Assembly (NCBI GenBank): GCA_026874595.1 | Contig: CM049317.1 | Coordinates: forward strand, 24,138,401-24,202,400 | Reading direction: 5' to 3' | Source of the DNA: Sipunculus nudus | Lineage: Eukaryota > Annelida > Sipuncula > Golfingiida > Sipunculidae | DNA: 64,000 nucleotides | Shown here: piece by piece, positions 12,610-23,732 of the stretch | Layout: each line of letters opens with the position of its first letter | Position numbering within the stretch: position 1 is the first letter of the stretch | The notes under the pieces: model-generated | What the model saw: the letters and a program-made list of their open reading frames with translations, nothing else | The model's database searches: none | What the model was told of the DNA's origin: nothing | Made by a program: the position numbers and the translations under genes

Positions 12610-12971
12610 TGTTTAATATGATAATAACAATATGTTCGTCATCACGTGAAATAGCATGTACATTTCTTACTTTACGTCTAAAGACACGGTTACGGCTCTT
12701 ACTTTAAGCCTGTCAGTGATCCCATTAGTAACATTTTTTGTACTTCCAAAATCATTTAAGAAAATATCGGAAAAATATCGATATTTGAAAATTGTATCAC
12801 GATACGGAATCAGCGAATCACTGTATCGCCATATACCGATATATCACCATATCAATCAAGAAATTGTTTTAAATTCAGTTTTAAATCGTTTTAATAGGAA
12901 TTTAACTGTAAAACGTTTCACCTCTTCTATATATGATATCAATCTATCAGTTAAATAAAAAAAAAAAAAAC
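12610..12971 (+). repeat. TATCGATA-rich dispersed repeat, ending in an A-run
   Basis: Contains clustered palindromic-looking words (ATATCGATATTTG, TATCACGATACGG, ATACCGATATATC) like those at 30525-30650 and 22385-22450. It ends in a run of about 14 A at 12957-12971. The A-run could be a retroposon tail or chance. No terminal inverted repeat was delimited. Confidence 0.4.
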
Positions 12972-13882
12972 AGATGGTAGCTTCATAACTTATTAATTCC
13001 ATTACAGAGGCGTCTTAAACCTTTCTTAAAAGGAATTGCTTTCAGTTCATTAAAAATACACAGCGTAAATTAAACAGAAGAGCTTGGTAAATGGCTGGCT
13101 TTAAATCAACAAGAAAATATTAAAAGTAAACTGAACAGCAGTATTCAAGTTAAATGGGAAAGATGATTTTTTTAAATCTATTTATATGTTAAATCTTTAT
13201 TTCCACCGTGTAAATACTTAATAAAATGATTGTCAAGACAAACGATCAATTTCTTTATTTCATGAAAACATTGAATGCATATAACTCACTGTAAACACAC
13301 GTTTGTCAGGATTATAGAATCCCTCTTCGTTTGTAAACACATTTTATGTAGGGCCTGGTCACTGAAATTATGTACCCTTGTTGACTATATATTATACATG
13401 TTACATACACATGCACTATTTTCTCCTTGAATTAATCAATTCCTCATTATATCTTTGAAATCAAATTTACAACAACAAAACATCAGACCGTGTCTGGGTG
13501 CAAAATGGTGTCAGGGAAAGTCAAGTTGGAAGAACAAGTGGTTACTACGATACCTGACACAAATAAATGACTCCCTTTAATAAGATTATCAATGTAGGAA
13601 AAATCCTTCACCTTAAAGTATAAAACCTTAAAAAAGCATATGGTTTAGTGTATCACGTCGAATTATTGCGAGGTGTGAATAGCTTCTTCAACCGTTAAAT
13701 TTTATTTTTCTCATACAAACTTGTTACCATTGGCGCCATGTCGTGAAATTAAACCAAATATCTCAACCTAAAACAATGGCACTAAGACATAATATATAAG
13801 CAAATGTGCACTTAATGATTATAAATTTCAAATCTGCTGTTCATTCTCAAGCCCTCTTCTTGAATAGAAATATAAAGTTAGA
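12972..13882. other. Region downstream of the GPCR gene
   Basis: AT-rich sequence with no gene. It lies beyond the probable polyadenylation site of the minus-strand GPCR. Confidence 0.4.
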
Positions 13883-13888
13883 TTTATT
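13883..13888 (-). promoter_or_regulatory. Polyadenylation signal AATAAA for the GPCR mRNA
   Basis: TTTATT on the plus strand reads AATAAA on the coding strand, about 60 bases after the stop codon. This would give a very short 3' UTR. It is the first canonical hexamer after the stop that I noticed. Confidence 0.5.
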
Positions 13889-13947
13889 ATTCATAAAAGT
13901 GAGTTCAAGGAAAATAGACTGAATTATGTGAGGAATTTGTAAAAGTA

Positions 13948-15159
13948 TTACACGAATGTTTGTTCTTTAGAGTCCTTCATCTGTTTAGCTGGTTGACTGT
14001 GGCCGTTCATTTGAGTGCCATGTGTTCGTCCTTCCGATAATCTTCTGTAGGTTTGATCCTCTTGCTGTTCTTGTAAGTGCTTACAGCAGCGTCCACAGAA
14101 CAATAAGACAAACTGATCACGAAAGATCTTGTTAAATATGATGTATAGCGTGAAATTGATGGAGGCATTTAGCGCCAGAAGAGTGTCAGTGATTTCCCGG
14201 ACACCCCGGACAAGATAATCCCCGGAATCAGCGTATCCGTGATTGAAGAAAGCTGACAATACGGCATCAGGAGTGATGCAAACCGAGAAGAAAATTATGA
14301 CCATGATGAGCATCAATGTAATTTTATTTCTTGAAGCCAGGCGACGATTCGCTCGAGTCTTGCGTAGAGCATTGATGATGAAAGCATTCAGAAGGATGAG
14401 GATGATAAGAGGGATGATAGAGCGGATGAGAGACTGTACCCAGTTGTAAGCCAACTCGAAAGTTTTGTTCCTCCATAAGGGTGTGAGTTCGATATCGGGC
14501 ACTGAGACGTTTTGTCCACCAAGCACCATCACACAATGCACGGTGCGGTATCGTAACGCGCACGGTATGGCAATCAGCGTCATGATAATGAAGCACGCTG
14601 TGCTGACTGCGCGTGCGCGTGCCACCGTGATAATTGACCGAGCGTATGTCGGATGGCATACTAATATGTAACGTTCCGCCGCCACGCAAACTGTCAACCA
14701 AGATGAGACAAAGACAGGCATATTCATCACAATATGAGCGTATGGGTACAGATAGGCGAACATCCGCTGTCCCGTTGGTTGATCTATATTCATGAACAAG
14801 ACTGTCAGGAAATATAACAGATCGTTAATCAACTTGATCAAGTCTGATACTGCTAACGCACTCAAATAGACATTAGTGGATGTCTGCATTGATTTTCTTG
14901 AAAACACAATTAATATAACGATACATCCAACCACGCCGTAGATACATATTATGGGATATATCACCATCCCTGTCGCATACTGCGCCTGGTGGTAGAAATC
15001 TTTGTACGGCGCATCTTTTTCGCCGCTACTTCCGTTTCCGCAAGGCGGCAGTGACGTCCAGGGTAACGTAACACGCGGCGTTGTGCTGTCCCCGATTCCT
15101 TCGGTGATATTGACAGTGCTAAGGTCAGCCCCATAGGTTCTAACCCCACTTCCCTCCAT
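13948..15159 (-). CDS. Class A neuropeptide GPCR, FMRFamide-receptor-like
   Basis: A 403-residue protein counted from the ATG at 15159 (context ATTATGG). It should sit in the plasma membrane, bind an extracellular peptide and signal through G proteins. Seven hydrophobic segments are visible: TM1 about residues 65-86, TM2 97-121 with LAVSDL, TM3 135-162 ending in the ERY motif (162-164), TM4 183-202, TM5 241-265, TM6 277-304 with CITP, and TM7 321-344 with NFTLY in place of NPxxY. N-glycosylation sequons lie at Asn17 and Asn42 in the N-terminal tail, and at Asn217 and Asn231 in extracellular loop 2. A CGRCC cluster after helix 8 could be palmitoylated. The C-terminus, TFV, fits a class I PDZ-binding motif. 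The TM3 position that usually holds the loop-2 disulfide Cys appears to be Tyr. The coding region is one exon. The frame stays open upstream to the splice acceptor, so a longer N-terminus is possible. Class A is very likely; the FMRFamide subtype is an inference from motif style. Confidence 0.85.
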   Translation of the reverse strand: MEGSGVRTYGADLSTVNITEGIGDSTTPRVTLPWTSLPPCGNGSSGEKDAPYKDFYHQAQYATGMVIYPIICIYGVVGCIVILIVFSRKSMQTSTNVYLSALAVSDLIKLINDLLYFLTVLFMNIDQPTGQRMFAYLYPYAHIVMNMPVFVSSWLTVCVAAERYILVCHPTYARSIITVARARAVSTACFIIMTLIAIPCALRYRTVHCVMVLGGQNVSVPDIELTPLWRNKTFELAYNWVQSLIRSIIPLIILILLNAFIINALRKTRANRRLASRNKITLMLIMVIIFFSVCITPDAVLSAFFNHGYADSGDYLVRGVREITDTLLALNASINFTLYIIFNKIFRDQFVLLFCGRCCKHLQEQQEDQTYRRLSEGRTHGTQMNGHSQPAKQMKDSKEQTFV

Positions 15160-15266
15160 AATTTCTCTGTCCCAGGCACCGGCGGCGTTTAACGGATCAG
15201 CTTTTCTGTGACCCGAGGTTTCTCGTGGTCTTGTAAATATCAACCAGTAATCGATGGCAACTTCCC
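15160..15266 (-). other. 5' UTR part of the GPCR exon with upstream splice acceptor
   Basis: On the minus strand TTTTATTTCGTTTCAG|GGG gives a good pyrimidine-rich acceptor, with the exon starting at 15266. Between it and the ATG the frame has no stop, so this stretch is either untranslated leader or an N-terminal extension from an upstream exon that is not identified here. A noncoding or N-terminal exon joined to one large coding exon is common in invertebrate GPCR genes. Confidence 0.55.
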
Positions 15267-16297
15267 CTGAAACGAAATAAAATCAGATTAGTAACACTAT
15301 TTTAAAAACCCTGCGGCAGCTTTTAGTTGCTTCCGATCACTAAGGTCACGTTAATTACATGCCTTACTTGGCATCCAACCTCATTTCTGCTTATAATTTG
15401 ATTTCGCAAAGCTTATTTCCTCTCGTCTTGGATACCGGAATAACCTCCCCATTATCTGTTAGGTGGGGGCGTCATCTATCGGTGGTTAGTTCTGATGTTG
15501 TCCCACGATGGTAGCTATTGACGTGTATTTAACGAGACATGTTTGGCCCCAATCTGCTCCACAGTGAGGAATGTATAATGAACACCGGGTCGAAAGTGTC
15601 ATTCTCTGTTCATTACATGACCTTTGATTGTCATACGCCATTCTAGTACCGTGTGTAATCATATTTACGGTGAGGTTATCATATTAACCTACCTTCATGG
15701 TATAAAATATCATAGAAAAGTTACAAAACAGAAGTTTATTCTCAAACACAGTGTTACAGTAAACTTTAAAAGTTCATGGAGTGATAAAAAATAAACAAAA
15801 TTGCACTTCCAAAATATATTTATATGGCTTTCAGTAATAATTCCCGATACACTTAAGAGACATTTCTTATTAAAATTATTGATCAAAGACATACAGTTTA
15901 AGTGTTTGATTCCTCTTTCCCTTAGCTCAGCATTGACCAGGGGTGTACGAAAGTTCAATATTCAGCTTTATTATTAACATTTATAACCGTTTTGTAATAA
16001 ATGTAATAGAACATCGAGATTAATTGGTTTTCTTTTTTTGCCACATATCTTAAATAGATATTAATGAAAACAATTATCCTAAATCATCGAAAAACCAATA
16101 TAATCAAAGCATTATAAAATATATATTATATATATATTAGATTTATATATTAAATTATCATATCATTATATAATGGTATCTACTTTGGTTTGGATTTGGC
16201 AAGAAATAAAAATTAGGTGTGCAACTGTTCATAATCGACATAATCGAAAACCAATGAACAAACATACTTAAGTGAACATTACCCTACCCGCACACCT
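15267..16297. other. Probable first intron or promoter side of the GPCR
   Basis: No coding signal. Contains AT-rich palindromic-looking sequence around 16085-16170. The upstream exon and promoter of the GPCR would lie at or beyond this region on the minus strand; I could not place a donor site with confidence. Confidence 0.35.
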
Positions 16298-16344
16298 CCA
16301 CCCCATCCCCCCCCCCCATTCCCCCCCCCCCCACCCACCCCCGC
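16298..16344 (-). repeat. C-rich tract; G-quadruplex-capable on the minus strand
   Basis: Two long C-runs (about 12-14 each) plus ACCC and CCCCC groups. The complement has at least four G-runs of four or more with short loops. Confidence 0.7.
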
Positions 16345-16433
16345 CCAAGGTTTTAAAGTCACTCATAGTGTTCAAACATCTACAAATGTAGCAGTGTAGC
16401 ATTGATACTTTAATCCACTGTGTAGCTATATTA

Positions 16434-16435
<2 letters not shown>

Positions 16436-16502
<67 letters not shown>
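16436..16502. repeat. Compound (TA)n(GA)n microsatellite
   Basis: About 16 TA units run directly into about 17 GA units. Confidence 0.95.
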
Positions 16503-16506
<4 letters not shown>

Positions 16507-16539
16507 GAAACAGGGATGAAATATTCATTTATTATAACG

Positions 16540-16655
16540 TGGGCACCCTTCGGACTGAACCAAAGTGCCTACTACTATAGAGATGCCCACTATGGAGGTA
16601 ATGGCAAGTACATATAGAGTGCTGCCCCCTAGTATGAGATATTGCTATGATTACT
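16540..16655. repeat. Fragment sharing GTGCC(C/T)AC and TATAGAG words with 21.4 kb
   Basis: CTACTATAGAGATGCCCACTAT near 16570-16591 resembles ACTATAGAGGTGCCCACATT near 21454-21473. It may be a small relic of the same Tc1/pogo-like element end. Confidence 0.3.
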
Positions 16656-16847
16656 CATGTTTTGAGATTACAAAATTAACTTACTCCATGTATCATCTCT
16701 CTTAATTTAATGATACGTTTTTCAGTGACATTTTATTTTTAATAATCAAGACATTTGTAAGAAAATATGTATTTTATTACAAATACGTATGGGAAAAAAT
16801 AAGCACAATAAAGGGCAGCTGCGAGCAGCTGGCCTATAAGATAGCTG

Positions 16848-16850
<3 letters not shown>

Positions 16851-16910
<60 letters not shown>
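16851..16910. repeat. (AT)30 microsatellite at the 3' end of LINE-A
   Basis: A pure (AT)n array that directly abuts the 3' (left) end of the minus-strand LINE. Confidence 0.95.
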
Positions 16911-16915
<5 letters not shown>

Positions 16916-17224
16916 AATTTAAACATATTTATTTTAACAGGATTACATAGTAGCCATTATGGCTAATGAAACATGTTCTCCTGTCTGCAAAAATAATGCA
17001 TTTAAATACATAAATTATAATAAATACAAAACATATACAATACCAAATAATCAAAACAATAATAATCACAGTGAAACAAGCATAAAAAACATAATTGGTC
17101 ATTTACATTATACAGAAAGTATCAGTTATAAATGCGATATGTTTCACAAAAAACACACTGAAGACAAAAAGGAGGGAAATATAAACAATTTATATTGATC
17201 ATAATCTTTAATTGATTGATCACT

Positions 17225-18690
17225 AAGCATTTCGTCTAAAATCTCTTCGTATTCAGTATATACTTCTGGATTAATATTAATACTTTATCTCTAATTGAAT
17301 TAGTTGGGAAATTATCACCATACAATAATGCGTTTAATAACAGTTTTCGTTCAGTTTCTTTTCTCGGTCCATGGTTACTGAATAGGGCAGCCTGTAAATT
17401 TTATTTAGATAGTATATTTTTAATTCCGTTATATAAGCTTGATCGGCAATTATTATACGTGATGCAATCTAGCATGTAGTGTTCTACGGTTTCATCTGCC
17501 ATTCTACACTTACAGCGAGGATTATCTGATTTTCCTATATTAAAAAGATATTTATTTAATTGACAAACTCCGAATCTTAGCCTGTTGATTATTATTTCTA
17601 TTTTCCTTTGTTTAATGACATACATATTCTTCACAGTGTGTTCTTCGCGAAATATATGTTTTTTTTAATACATTTTTAAAGGAGTCTATATTCTGAATAA
17701 TCCGAATATTTAAAGGCAGTTTGTTCCATAGAAGGCAAGCAGCTGGAAGAAATGAACGTCTGCTTTTTTCTTTTTTAAAGAAGGGTGGGCGAAGGTCCTC
17801 CTTACCTCGAAGATTGTAGTGTACTATTGTAGAGGTGGTATTGGGTACCAGGTTAATTAAATAAGATGGAGCCAAACCATGGAACATTCGTTGAAACGTT
17901 AGAATAATTTTGAATTCACGTCTGTTTTTCAGATTAGGCCATCTTAGTTCCTGCATTAAATTTTGTGAGCTTGTTGTAGCCATAGCACCAGTACATATAA
18001 GTGCTGCTCTTCTTTGTATGCTGTCAAGTTTATTTGCAAGTTTCGTAGAACAATTATTAAATAGTTGTGATCCGTATTCCAGGACTGGTCTGACCATTGC
18101 CTTATATAACCTTTCTAATGTTTTCATGGACATATTATATTTATAATATTTTAAAATTCCCAATCGCTTAGAAGCTTTAATGCATATACGATTAATGTGA
18201 TCCGTCCAAGACAGGTTGTATGTCAGTGTGACTCCTAAATGTTTTACACTGTTAGTCTCATTTAATTTAATATTATTAAAATACAGAGGTGGGTAATTGA
18301 CTTTTGTGGTTTTATTAGAAAAACATACCACGCTAGTTTTATTAGGATTAAACGTTAGTTTCCACATTTGTGCCCACTGGTTTATTCTTTCTAGATCCCT
18401 GTTTAAGGATAAGGCAGTAACGTCTGGATAAGTAACTGTTGCATACAAGCATGTATCATCGGCATACATTCTCAAGTTCTTTTCTAGTCCGTTATATATA
18501 TCATTAACGTATACTAAAAACAAAAGAGGCCCCAAGATTGAACCTTGGGGCACTCCTGACTTAATATCGGTGTAGCTAGACTGTATTCCATTTAGTATCA
18601 TGCAATTTTTCCGTCCGCTCAGGTAGCTATTTAAGAAATTAAGTAAGGCGCCCTCTTTACCCTTTAATTTAAGTTTGTGTATATGAGCCT
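17225..18690 (-). pseudogene. LINE-A second half of reverse transcriptase and C-terminal domain
   Basis: After a second frameshift near 18683 the RT continues with KEGALLNFLNSYLSGRKN, then SGVPQGSILGPLLFLVYVND near 18530, and the catalytic MYADDT near 18455-18470. Thumb and connection segments run to about 17640 (ELRWPNLKNRREFKI; FQRMFHGLAPSYLINL). A third frame change near 17620 leads into LRFGVCQLNKYLFNIG and CKCRMADETVEHYMLDC, a Cys/His pattern found at the C-terminus of many non-LTR retrotransposons. Beyond the stop at 17401, degraded coding resumes with KETERKLLLNALLYGDNFP down to about 17225. At least three frame breaks make it inactive, although the catalytic motifs are intact. Confidence 0.85.
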
Positions 18691-18790
18691 TTCTGCCACA
18701 CCCTATCAAAAGCCCGCGAGGCATCGAGGCAGACAAGTCTAGTGTCACAGCCTTTCTCGAAACCACTGTATATGTCGTGACACAAGGAAA

Positions 18791-20155
18791 TTAATAAGTA
18801 TACTGCAGAATCATTTTTTTATATCCTGAATTATTTGGCGAGAGAAGCGCATTTTTAACAAGATAATCATATAATCTATTATATACAACCCGTTCTAGAA
18901 CCTTTGATATATTATTTAAAAGTGATATTGGTCGATAGTTCTCAACGTTATTTCGTTCTCCTTTTTTGTAAACTGGTAACACATTTGCCTTTTTCCAATC
19001 CTCAGGAAACACTCCCTGTCTTATACAATGATTGAAAAGCTTACAAAATGGAATACTTAGAATGTCTGCTGTATGTTTAATCACAAAGTTATATATTCCC
19101 CCAGGTCCAGTCGCTTTATTCAGTTTTACTTTTGACATTGCATTGAAAACTTCAGTCTCAGTGATAAAAATAGATGTAATTTTCGGGCATCCAATGCTTT
19201 GGATATCAGGAAGGTCCGTGCAATCTGAAACCACGTTACATTGCGAGGCAAAATAGTCATTGAGTATTTCTGCTTTTTCAGATGCATCGGTTATTATATT
19301 ACCATTAAGTTCAATTGGTGGGATACATTGTGTATACTTCTCCCCGTAAAGCCTTCGGGCCATTGTCCACCAAAGCTTGGAATCTGTGTCGAAATCGTTA
19401 AGTTTATTATTTATATTAATCATAAAACGCTGGTAGCATTTACGATTTTCGAATACTACCGAGTTTCTACATCTTTTGTAAACAATATAGTGCTCGTCTT
19501 TTTTCGTTTTTATATATTTTTTCCAAAGCCGATTGCGTTTTCTTATGAGTCTTTTTAAATAATTTTTCATCCATGGTTTGTCTTTTGATTTAACATAAAT
19601 CTCACGATGTGGAATATGGTCATTTATTGCAGTTTTTAGTATGACATTAAAATAATCTATTATGTCTGATATACTGCTGAAAGTATCAAAAGCTACATCC
19701 CATGGAGCAGTTTGGAGGGAGTTTTTCAGTCCGGAAAGATCAGCTTTGTCGTAATAGTATACCTGTCGCTTATACAGGGGCGGCTTTTTATATTTTAAAG
19801 AAACTGTCCATATCAGTGTGCTATGATCACAAGATGACAGGGGACTTAGTATCTCCAACTGTCGTACCCTTCCTGGGGAATCAGTTATTATGACATCTAA
19901 TAATGAAGAAGAATATTCTGTAATTCTAGTCGGCTGATTAACTAGTTGCACAAGACCATTTGCGGCCACAAATTCGACCAAATCATTGCCTAAGTCACTA
20001 TACCCATGTGTTGATTCCCACTGGTTACATCGATCGTTAAAATCGCCAGTGATGAAGAGAGCATATGGTCTCTCTTGTAAAGCCATCTCCACACTTTCAG
20101 TGAACATATCTAAAAAAATCCTACAAGCATCTGCTGGTTGGCCTATATATATATA
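18791..20155 (-). pseudogene. LINE-A endonuclease (partial) and first half of reverse transcriptase
   Basis: The frame starts inside the endonuclease domain, keeping the catalytic GDFN motif (ITGDFNDRCNQW, near 20045), LLDVIITDSP and the late SCDHSTLIW histidine motif (near 19820). After a basic linker it enters the RT with NVLPVYKKGERNNVENYRPI near 18950 and SLLNNISKVLERVV. It leaves frame near 18818, where an A-run appears one base short. The next frame continues with LVCLDASRAFDRVW, which carries the first catalytic Asp (about 18690-18735). Upstream amino acids beyond the TATATA at 20150 do not match an endonuclease N-terminus. No start codon should be assigned. Confidence 0.85.
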
Positions 20156-20589
20156 ATTCATTTTTTTCATATTTATAACCACAGAATGGCAAAGCAGCAT
20201 GTGGTATTTAGCATTAGCATGGGAAGTAATAATTCTTAATAATATATTCTTTGAAATCTAGTCATTTTCTGATAAAAAGAATGCACAAGTAAAAAGCAAA
20301 GACAGTACGTCACTAATCTAAACACTATCATCTCAAGAAAACATTCTATATCAAGTTGACAAGTAAGTAAAACAAAAACATTAATCCAGTCACTGGAAGT
20401 CCATAAAACATTTGAAGTGTGTGAAACACTTTGAATGAATATGTTAAATTGTCACAATTCTTATTTCTTGGTGGAAACGTCTGTGATTGTAGATTGTTTG
20501 GAGCAAACTGCACATTGAAGCTTTGCATTTGCTAATAGAGAGTCCAGGTTGAGAAAACACCATTTGAAAAGTATGAATCGTTATGTATA
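20156..20589. other. Noncoding stretch, no gene recognised
   Basis: AT-rich flank of LINE-A. No gene. Confidence 0.45.
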
Positions 20590-20975
20590 AATCATTTATC
20601 CGAAAACCTCGTACGTCTCGTACAAAAAAAAATCGCATCCCTCTTTTAAAGATGAACTGTTTCCATGTGTACGTTTTAACGTGCACCGCATGTGTATCCG
20701 CAAAAACGGACCGCTTCGAAACGGATCGGTGAGCGATTCATCCGTTTTGCGGATAGCAAAAATGCCTACATTTCCCAACAGTTCTCTGGCGCAAGGGGAG
20801 ATGAGACATATTAACCTTCTTCCTAGCTGTCGTCCTTGCAGTTTCAAAACAGGCGAAAGGGTATCCGCAAAAAAACCGTACGTGCTTATGGAAACTGTTT
20901 TTGCGGACTGCGCACTATGAAGCATACGTACGTCTTTTACGGATACGGTTTTTGAGGATACATGGAAATAGCTTT
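20590..20975. mobile_element. Candidate MITE with repeated ATCCGCAAAAACGG motif
   Basis: The ends carry a short inverted match, CTGTTTCCATGTGTAC at about 20658 and the complement of GGATACATGGAAATAG at about 20957-20972. Inside, the motif ATCCGCAAAAACGG or its complement recurs several times in both directions (near 20695, 20740, 20860, 20895 and 20940). Subterminal repeats of this kind are typical of nonautonomous DNA transposons. No clear target-site duplication was seen. Confidence 0.4.
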
Positions 20976-21375
20976 ACTACTGTTAAATAAACGTTGCCCT
21001 GGTCTAGTGCGCATGTATTCTGATTACTATTGATGGGCTAGAGGAGCATTTAGCTATGTCACCTCATCACAGAGTATTAGCAGGGCTTCCTTCCTCTATT
21101 GGTAGCCAAACAAACAAATATTAATTAATTAGCACAGGGCATCTATAGTCTGGGGTGATCTCTTACTTGAGCCAGTGCAGGCATATTAATCTAATTAGTA
21201 TGCATGCATCCCAAGCTAAGTCAAGTCGATTATAATCATTATTATGCAATGTTCACTCGTACACCTCTAATTTTTGTGAGTTTTGATTTGTTATTATTAA
21301 AATTTATAATTATTATTTATTAAAAATTAATTATCTTTATAACTTTAAAAGCACTATAAAGAAGGCTTACAAAGT
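20976..21375. other. Noncoding stretch, no gene recognised
   Basis: AT-rich flank. No gene or repeat delimited. Confidence 0.4.
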
Positions 21376-21379
21376 TGCT

Positions 21380-21558
21380 ATAATAAGATAGTTCAACCTT
21401 GAAAATCCGTGAAGTGCCCACATTAGATCTCAAAAACTTCCTACTTTACAGACTATAGAGGTGCCCACATTAGCTAAACATAATAAAGAGAAGAAAAAAC
21501 GGGACTGCCCAAAAGTGCCCACTTTATAGAGGTGCTCACTAGAAGAGGTTCCACTGTG
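21380..21558 (-). mobile_element. Tc1/pogo-like transposon end
   Basis: The minus strand begins CACAGTGGAACCTCTTCTAG immediately next to a TA dinucleotide at 21559-21560. It continues with GTGAGCACCTCTATAAAGTG and more GTGGGCAC words. CAGTGGAACCTCT next to TA is the style of terminus seen in pogo/Tigger-type elements. The other end was not found, so this is probably a fragment. Confidence 0.4.
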
Positions 21559-21561
21559 TAT

Positions 21562-21842
21562 ACAAGTCATACAACCCTAACTTAAACTATAATATGAGTT
21601 ATTTATAAATCTTAAGCTGCCTTTTATTTCTTTATTTATCTTTCATGTCTTAAATAATATCACGTATTGTCATATGGTCGATTTGAGGAATGTAAATACA
21701 GTTCTCCTTGCTTCCATGACTATGATAGACCACTTCACAGAGCACAAAAATAAAATGTATCGTCAATACGTATCGGGTATCACCTTTTGTATATCGCAAT
21801 ACGTATTGTACCTTAATAGGCTGACCAATACCCAGTCCTAAT
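21562..21842 (+). repeat. Dispersed repeat R, partial copy
   Basis: Aligns by eye with 30658-30965 along its whole length: AGTCATACA...CCTAAC, ATGAGTTATTTATAAA, GTCATATGGTCGATT, ATCGTCAATACGTATCGGGT and GCTGACC...CCTAAT. This copy lacks the TATCGATA-rich left part seen at 30.5 kb. Confidence 0.75.
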
Positions 21843-21929
21843 TGAAAAATATCTGGTAAAACAAGCCGGAAATATGTTTGCTTTATACAAAATCTATTTT
21901 AAATTAGGATTATATATTCTCATTAATGC

Positions 21930-22165
21930 AGCCCTCCCCCATGTGGGGTATCCTTACTGGGGGGTGGGGGGGGGGGGTACTCCACAACCCTTGTGTTCAA
22001 TTACTTATTGGCCCATATTCCCCAGATTCGCCAGTTCCGCAACAAGTGTGTGTATTCATTTATTCGGCCCATAAACCCTGTTCAATCGTGCATATTTGAC
22101 TACACATTTTTGAATATTATTCCTGGAAGTCCTCCTTGGATGCAGATCATTATCCGGAGAGGAAA
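21930..22165 (-). repeat. GCGGAGGC-type dispersed repeat, copy 1
   Basis: Shares words with copies near 41.1, 45.4 and 58.6 kb, including CATT(C/T)A(C/T)TTATTCGGC, the complement of GAATATTCACAAATGTGCA, and the complement of GATC(C/A)GGATCCAG. A G-run sits at 21959-21978. Confidence 0.5.
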
Positions 22166-22805
22166 GGTGGTTGTAATTGATATGTTACAGGTAAAATTGG
22201 TAAGCCCTATGTAAACAAATACCATATGTAAAACCACTCACGATTGTCATTAATTTTGTTGAGTAGTAAATCTGGTGTTTGAAAATCGAAAGTAAATACA
22301 GTGTGCAATGAGGATTGCATCCTTCACAATTTTATATTTATAATAATTATAAGCAAAATTTACTGCAAAAAAACCTCATTTAATAGAATTTCGATAAATA
22401 TTGATATTTCAAAACTGCATCGCGATACGCATATTTCGAGAGGATCGCATATCCTTAGCATAATATACTAAAATAATTTAATAAACTTAAATATTCTAAA
22501 TTCACAAAACCGCATGAAATGTAAACAAAGAGGATTATTCACTTGACTATAAGCATGCGATTTACCAAAGCATCAAGCGAAGTCTGCAGTAACTTAATAA
22601 TTAACCATGCTATTCTTAAATGTATATATGGTTCTGTCTGTTGAAAGTGGACTTAACAGGATATATTTTGGACAAAAACCAAATCTTGAGGGTCCGAGAA
22701 CTTTCGAATTAATATTTTAGAGAGCCCTACCGGACAAAAGGTTATGGTCAAATTTGGATTGGCCTACGTTCAATGGAATATGTATATATTCATATATTCA
22801 ATATG
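22166..22805. other. Noncoding, with a TATCGATA-like patch
   Basis: TTCGATAAATATTGATATTT and CATCGCGATACGCAT near 22388-22432 recall the 12.6 and 30.5 kb repeat. The rest is unassigned. Confidence 0.35.
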
Positions 22806-22828
22806 TATATATATATATATATATATAT
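22806..22828. repeat. (AT)n microsatellite
   Basis: A short AT array at the left boundary of LTR copy 2. Confidence 0.9.
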
Positions 22829-23666
22829 TATTACAGGTGTCTCTTTTATTGTGCGCTGTTTACATTCTGTTTCGTGTTGGGCTCAAGCCCTGGGCGTCAA
22901 TTGCTATGGCGTGTAGAGATACAGCGCTCGGTGAAATCCGTACTGGGTGAAACCTGGTGTGTAAAAAGACAGCGCTCGTGCTAATCTGAAATTTTCTGGG
23001 CTGTTCGCGCTCTATGAGCGCGTGTCTTGTATTGTTCTTTAAGCGCATGTGTATTATGATTGTTGTGTTCTTTGGATTGTTCGTGAAATAGAAGTTTCTA
23101 GGCTTTGGGGTGAGAAGCTATAAATTAGGGGCTGTGTTTAGAACCCAGACAGGAGAGAGAGAGAGAAATATTCCAGCGGACACGGAAGAGTGTGAGTCAG
23201 TTTGAGGACCTTTCCGATAATTGCAGCAGTTTAGGATCTTCTTCGAAATTTGTAACGGATTTTATATAGTCTTCAGTTTGCCTTTGAGATCACTACCAGA
23301 ACTTCCCTTTTGGATTACAACAAATTGTTTCCGGGATTACATTGGACTATTATTTTCGCAGAAGAATTACAGGAACTGTTCATCAGGATTATATGTTTTA
23401 AAGGACTTATTGAGCTGTGACAGTGGTGATATCCAGAAAAGAGTAGGATGGGGACACTCTGGCACTGTGCGCTTTATTTATTATACCGTGTAATTGTATT
23501 GATTTAGTGTATTGTAATGTTAGGGTTGTTTTAAGAATAAATTATAATTACTTGTTAACAAAAAACCACTATTCATTCCCAAGACATTTCACGCTGCCTA
23601 GTGTTACAGAATCTAATTTTTATTTATCTCCGTAACACGACTACGTGTTTTGTTATTAGGTCCCGT

Positions 23667-23670
<4 letters not shown>
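22829..23670 (+). mobile_element. Solo LTR copy 2 (full length, 842 bp)
   Basis: Starts TATTACAGGTG (the family consensus TGTTAC with one change) and ends CCCGTAACA, the inverted TG...CA ends of a long terminal repeat. A TATA box, TATAAATTA, lies at 23119-23127 about 290 bases in, followed by GAGAGAGAG-rich leader, and AATAAA lies at 23536-23541. This is the U3-R-U5 order of an LTR promoter and terminator. No polymerase genes or primer-binding site adjoin it, so it looks like a solo LTR left by recombination. It sits inside an (AT)n array, with AT repeats on both sides. A nonautonomous DNA transposon with 6-bp inverted ends is the main alternative. Confidence 0.7.

Positions 23671-23727
<57 letters not shown>
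23671..23727. repeat. (AT)n microsatellite
   Basis: An AT array that begins at the base after the LTR end. Confidence 0.95.

Positions 23728-23732
<5 letters not shown>

Larger units (their letters stand above)
16911..20155 (-). mobile_element. LINE-A: 5'-truncated non-LTR retrotransposon, CR1/jockey-like
   Basis: A minus-strand retrotransposon without LTRs. It encodes part of an AP-like endonuclease, a complete reverse-transcriptase core and a C-terminal cysteine/histidine region, all with frameshifts. The 3' end abuts (AT)30 at 16910. The 5' end is lost inside the endonuclease, near a short TATATATATA at 20145-20154. Such elements are copied by target-primed reverse transcription, in which 5' truncation is the usual outcome. 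The clade is judged from motif spacing only. No target-site duplication was identified. Confidence 0.9.

Noticed and set aside
14243-15179. Frames of 68-125 codons antisense to or offset from the GPCR
   Set aside because: They are shadows of the GPCR coding sequence, which has clear seven-helix structure in its own frame.
15241-15243. TTG at 15243 as the GPCR start
   Set aside because: Eukaryotic initiation at TTG is unlikely; the first in-frame ATG is at 15159 and there is a splice acceptor at 15267-15268.
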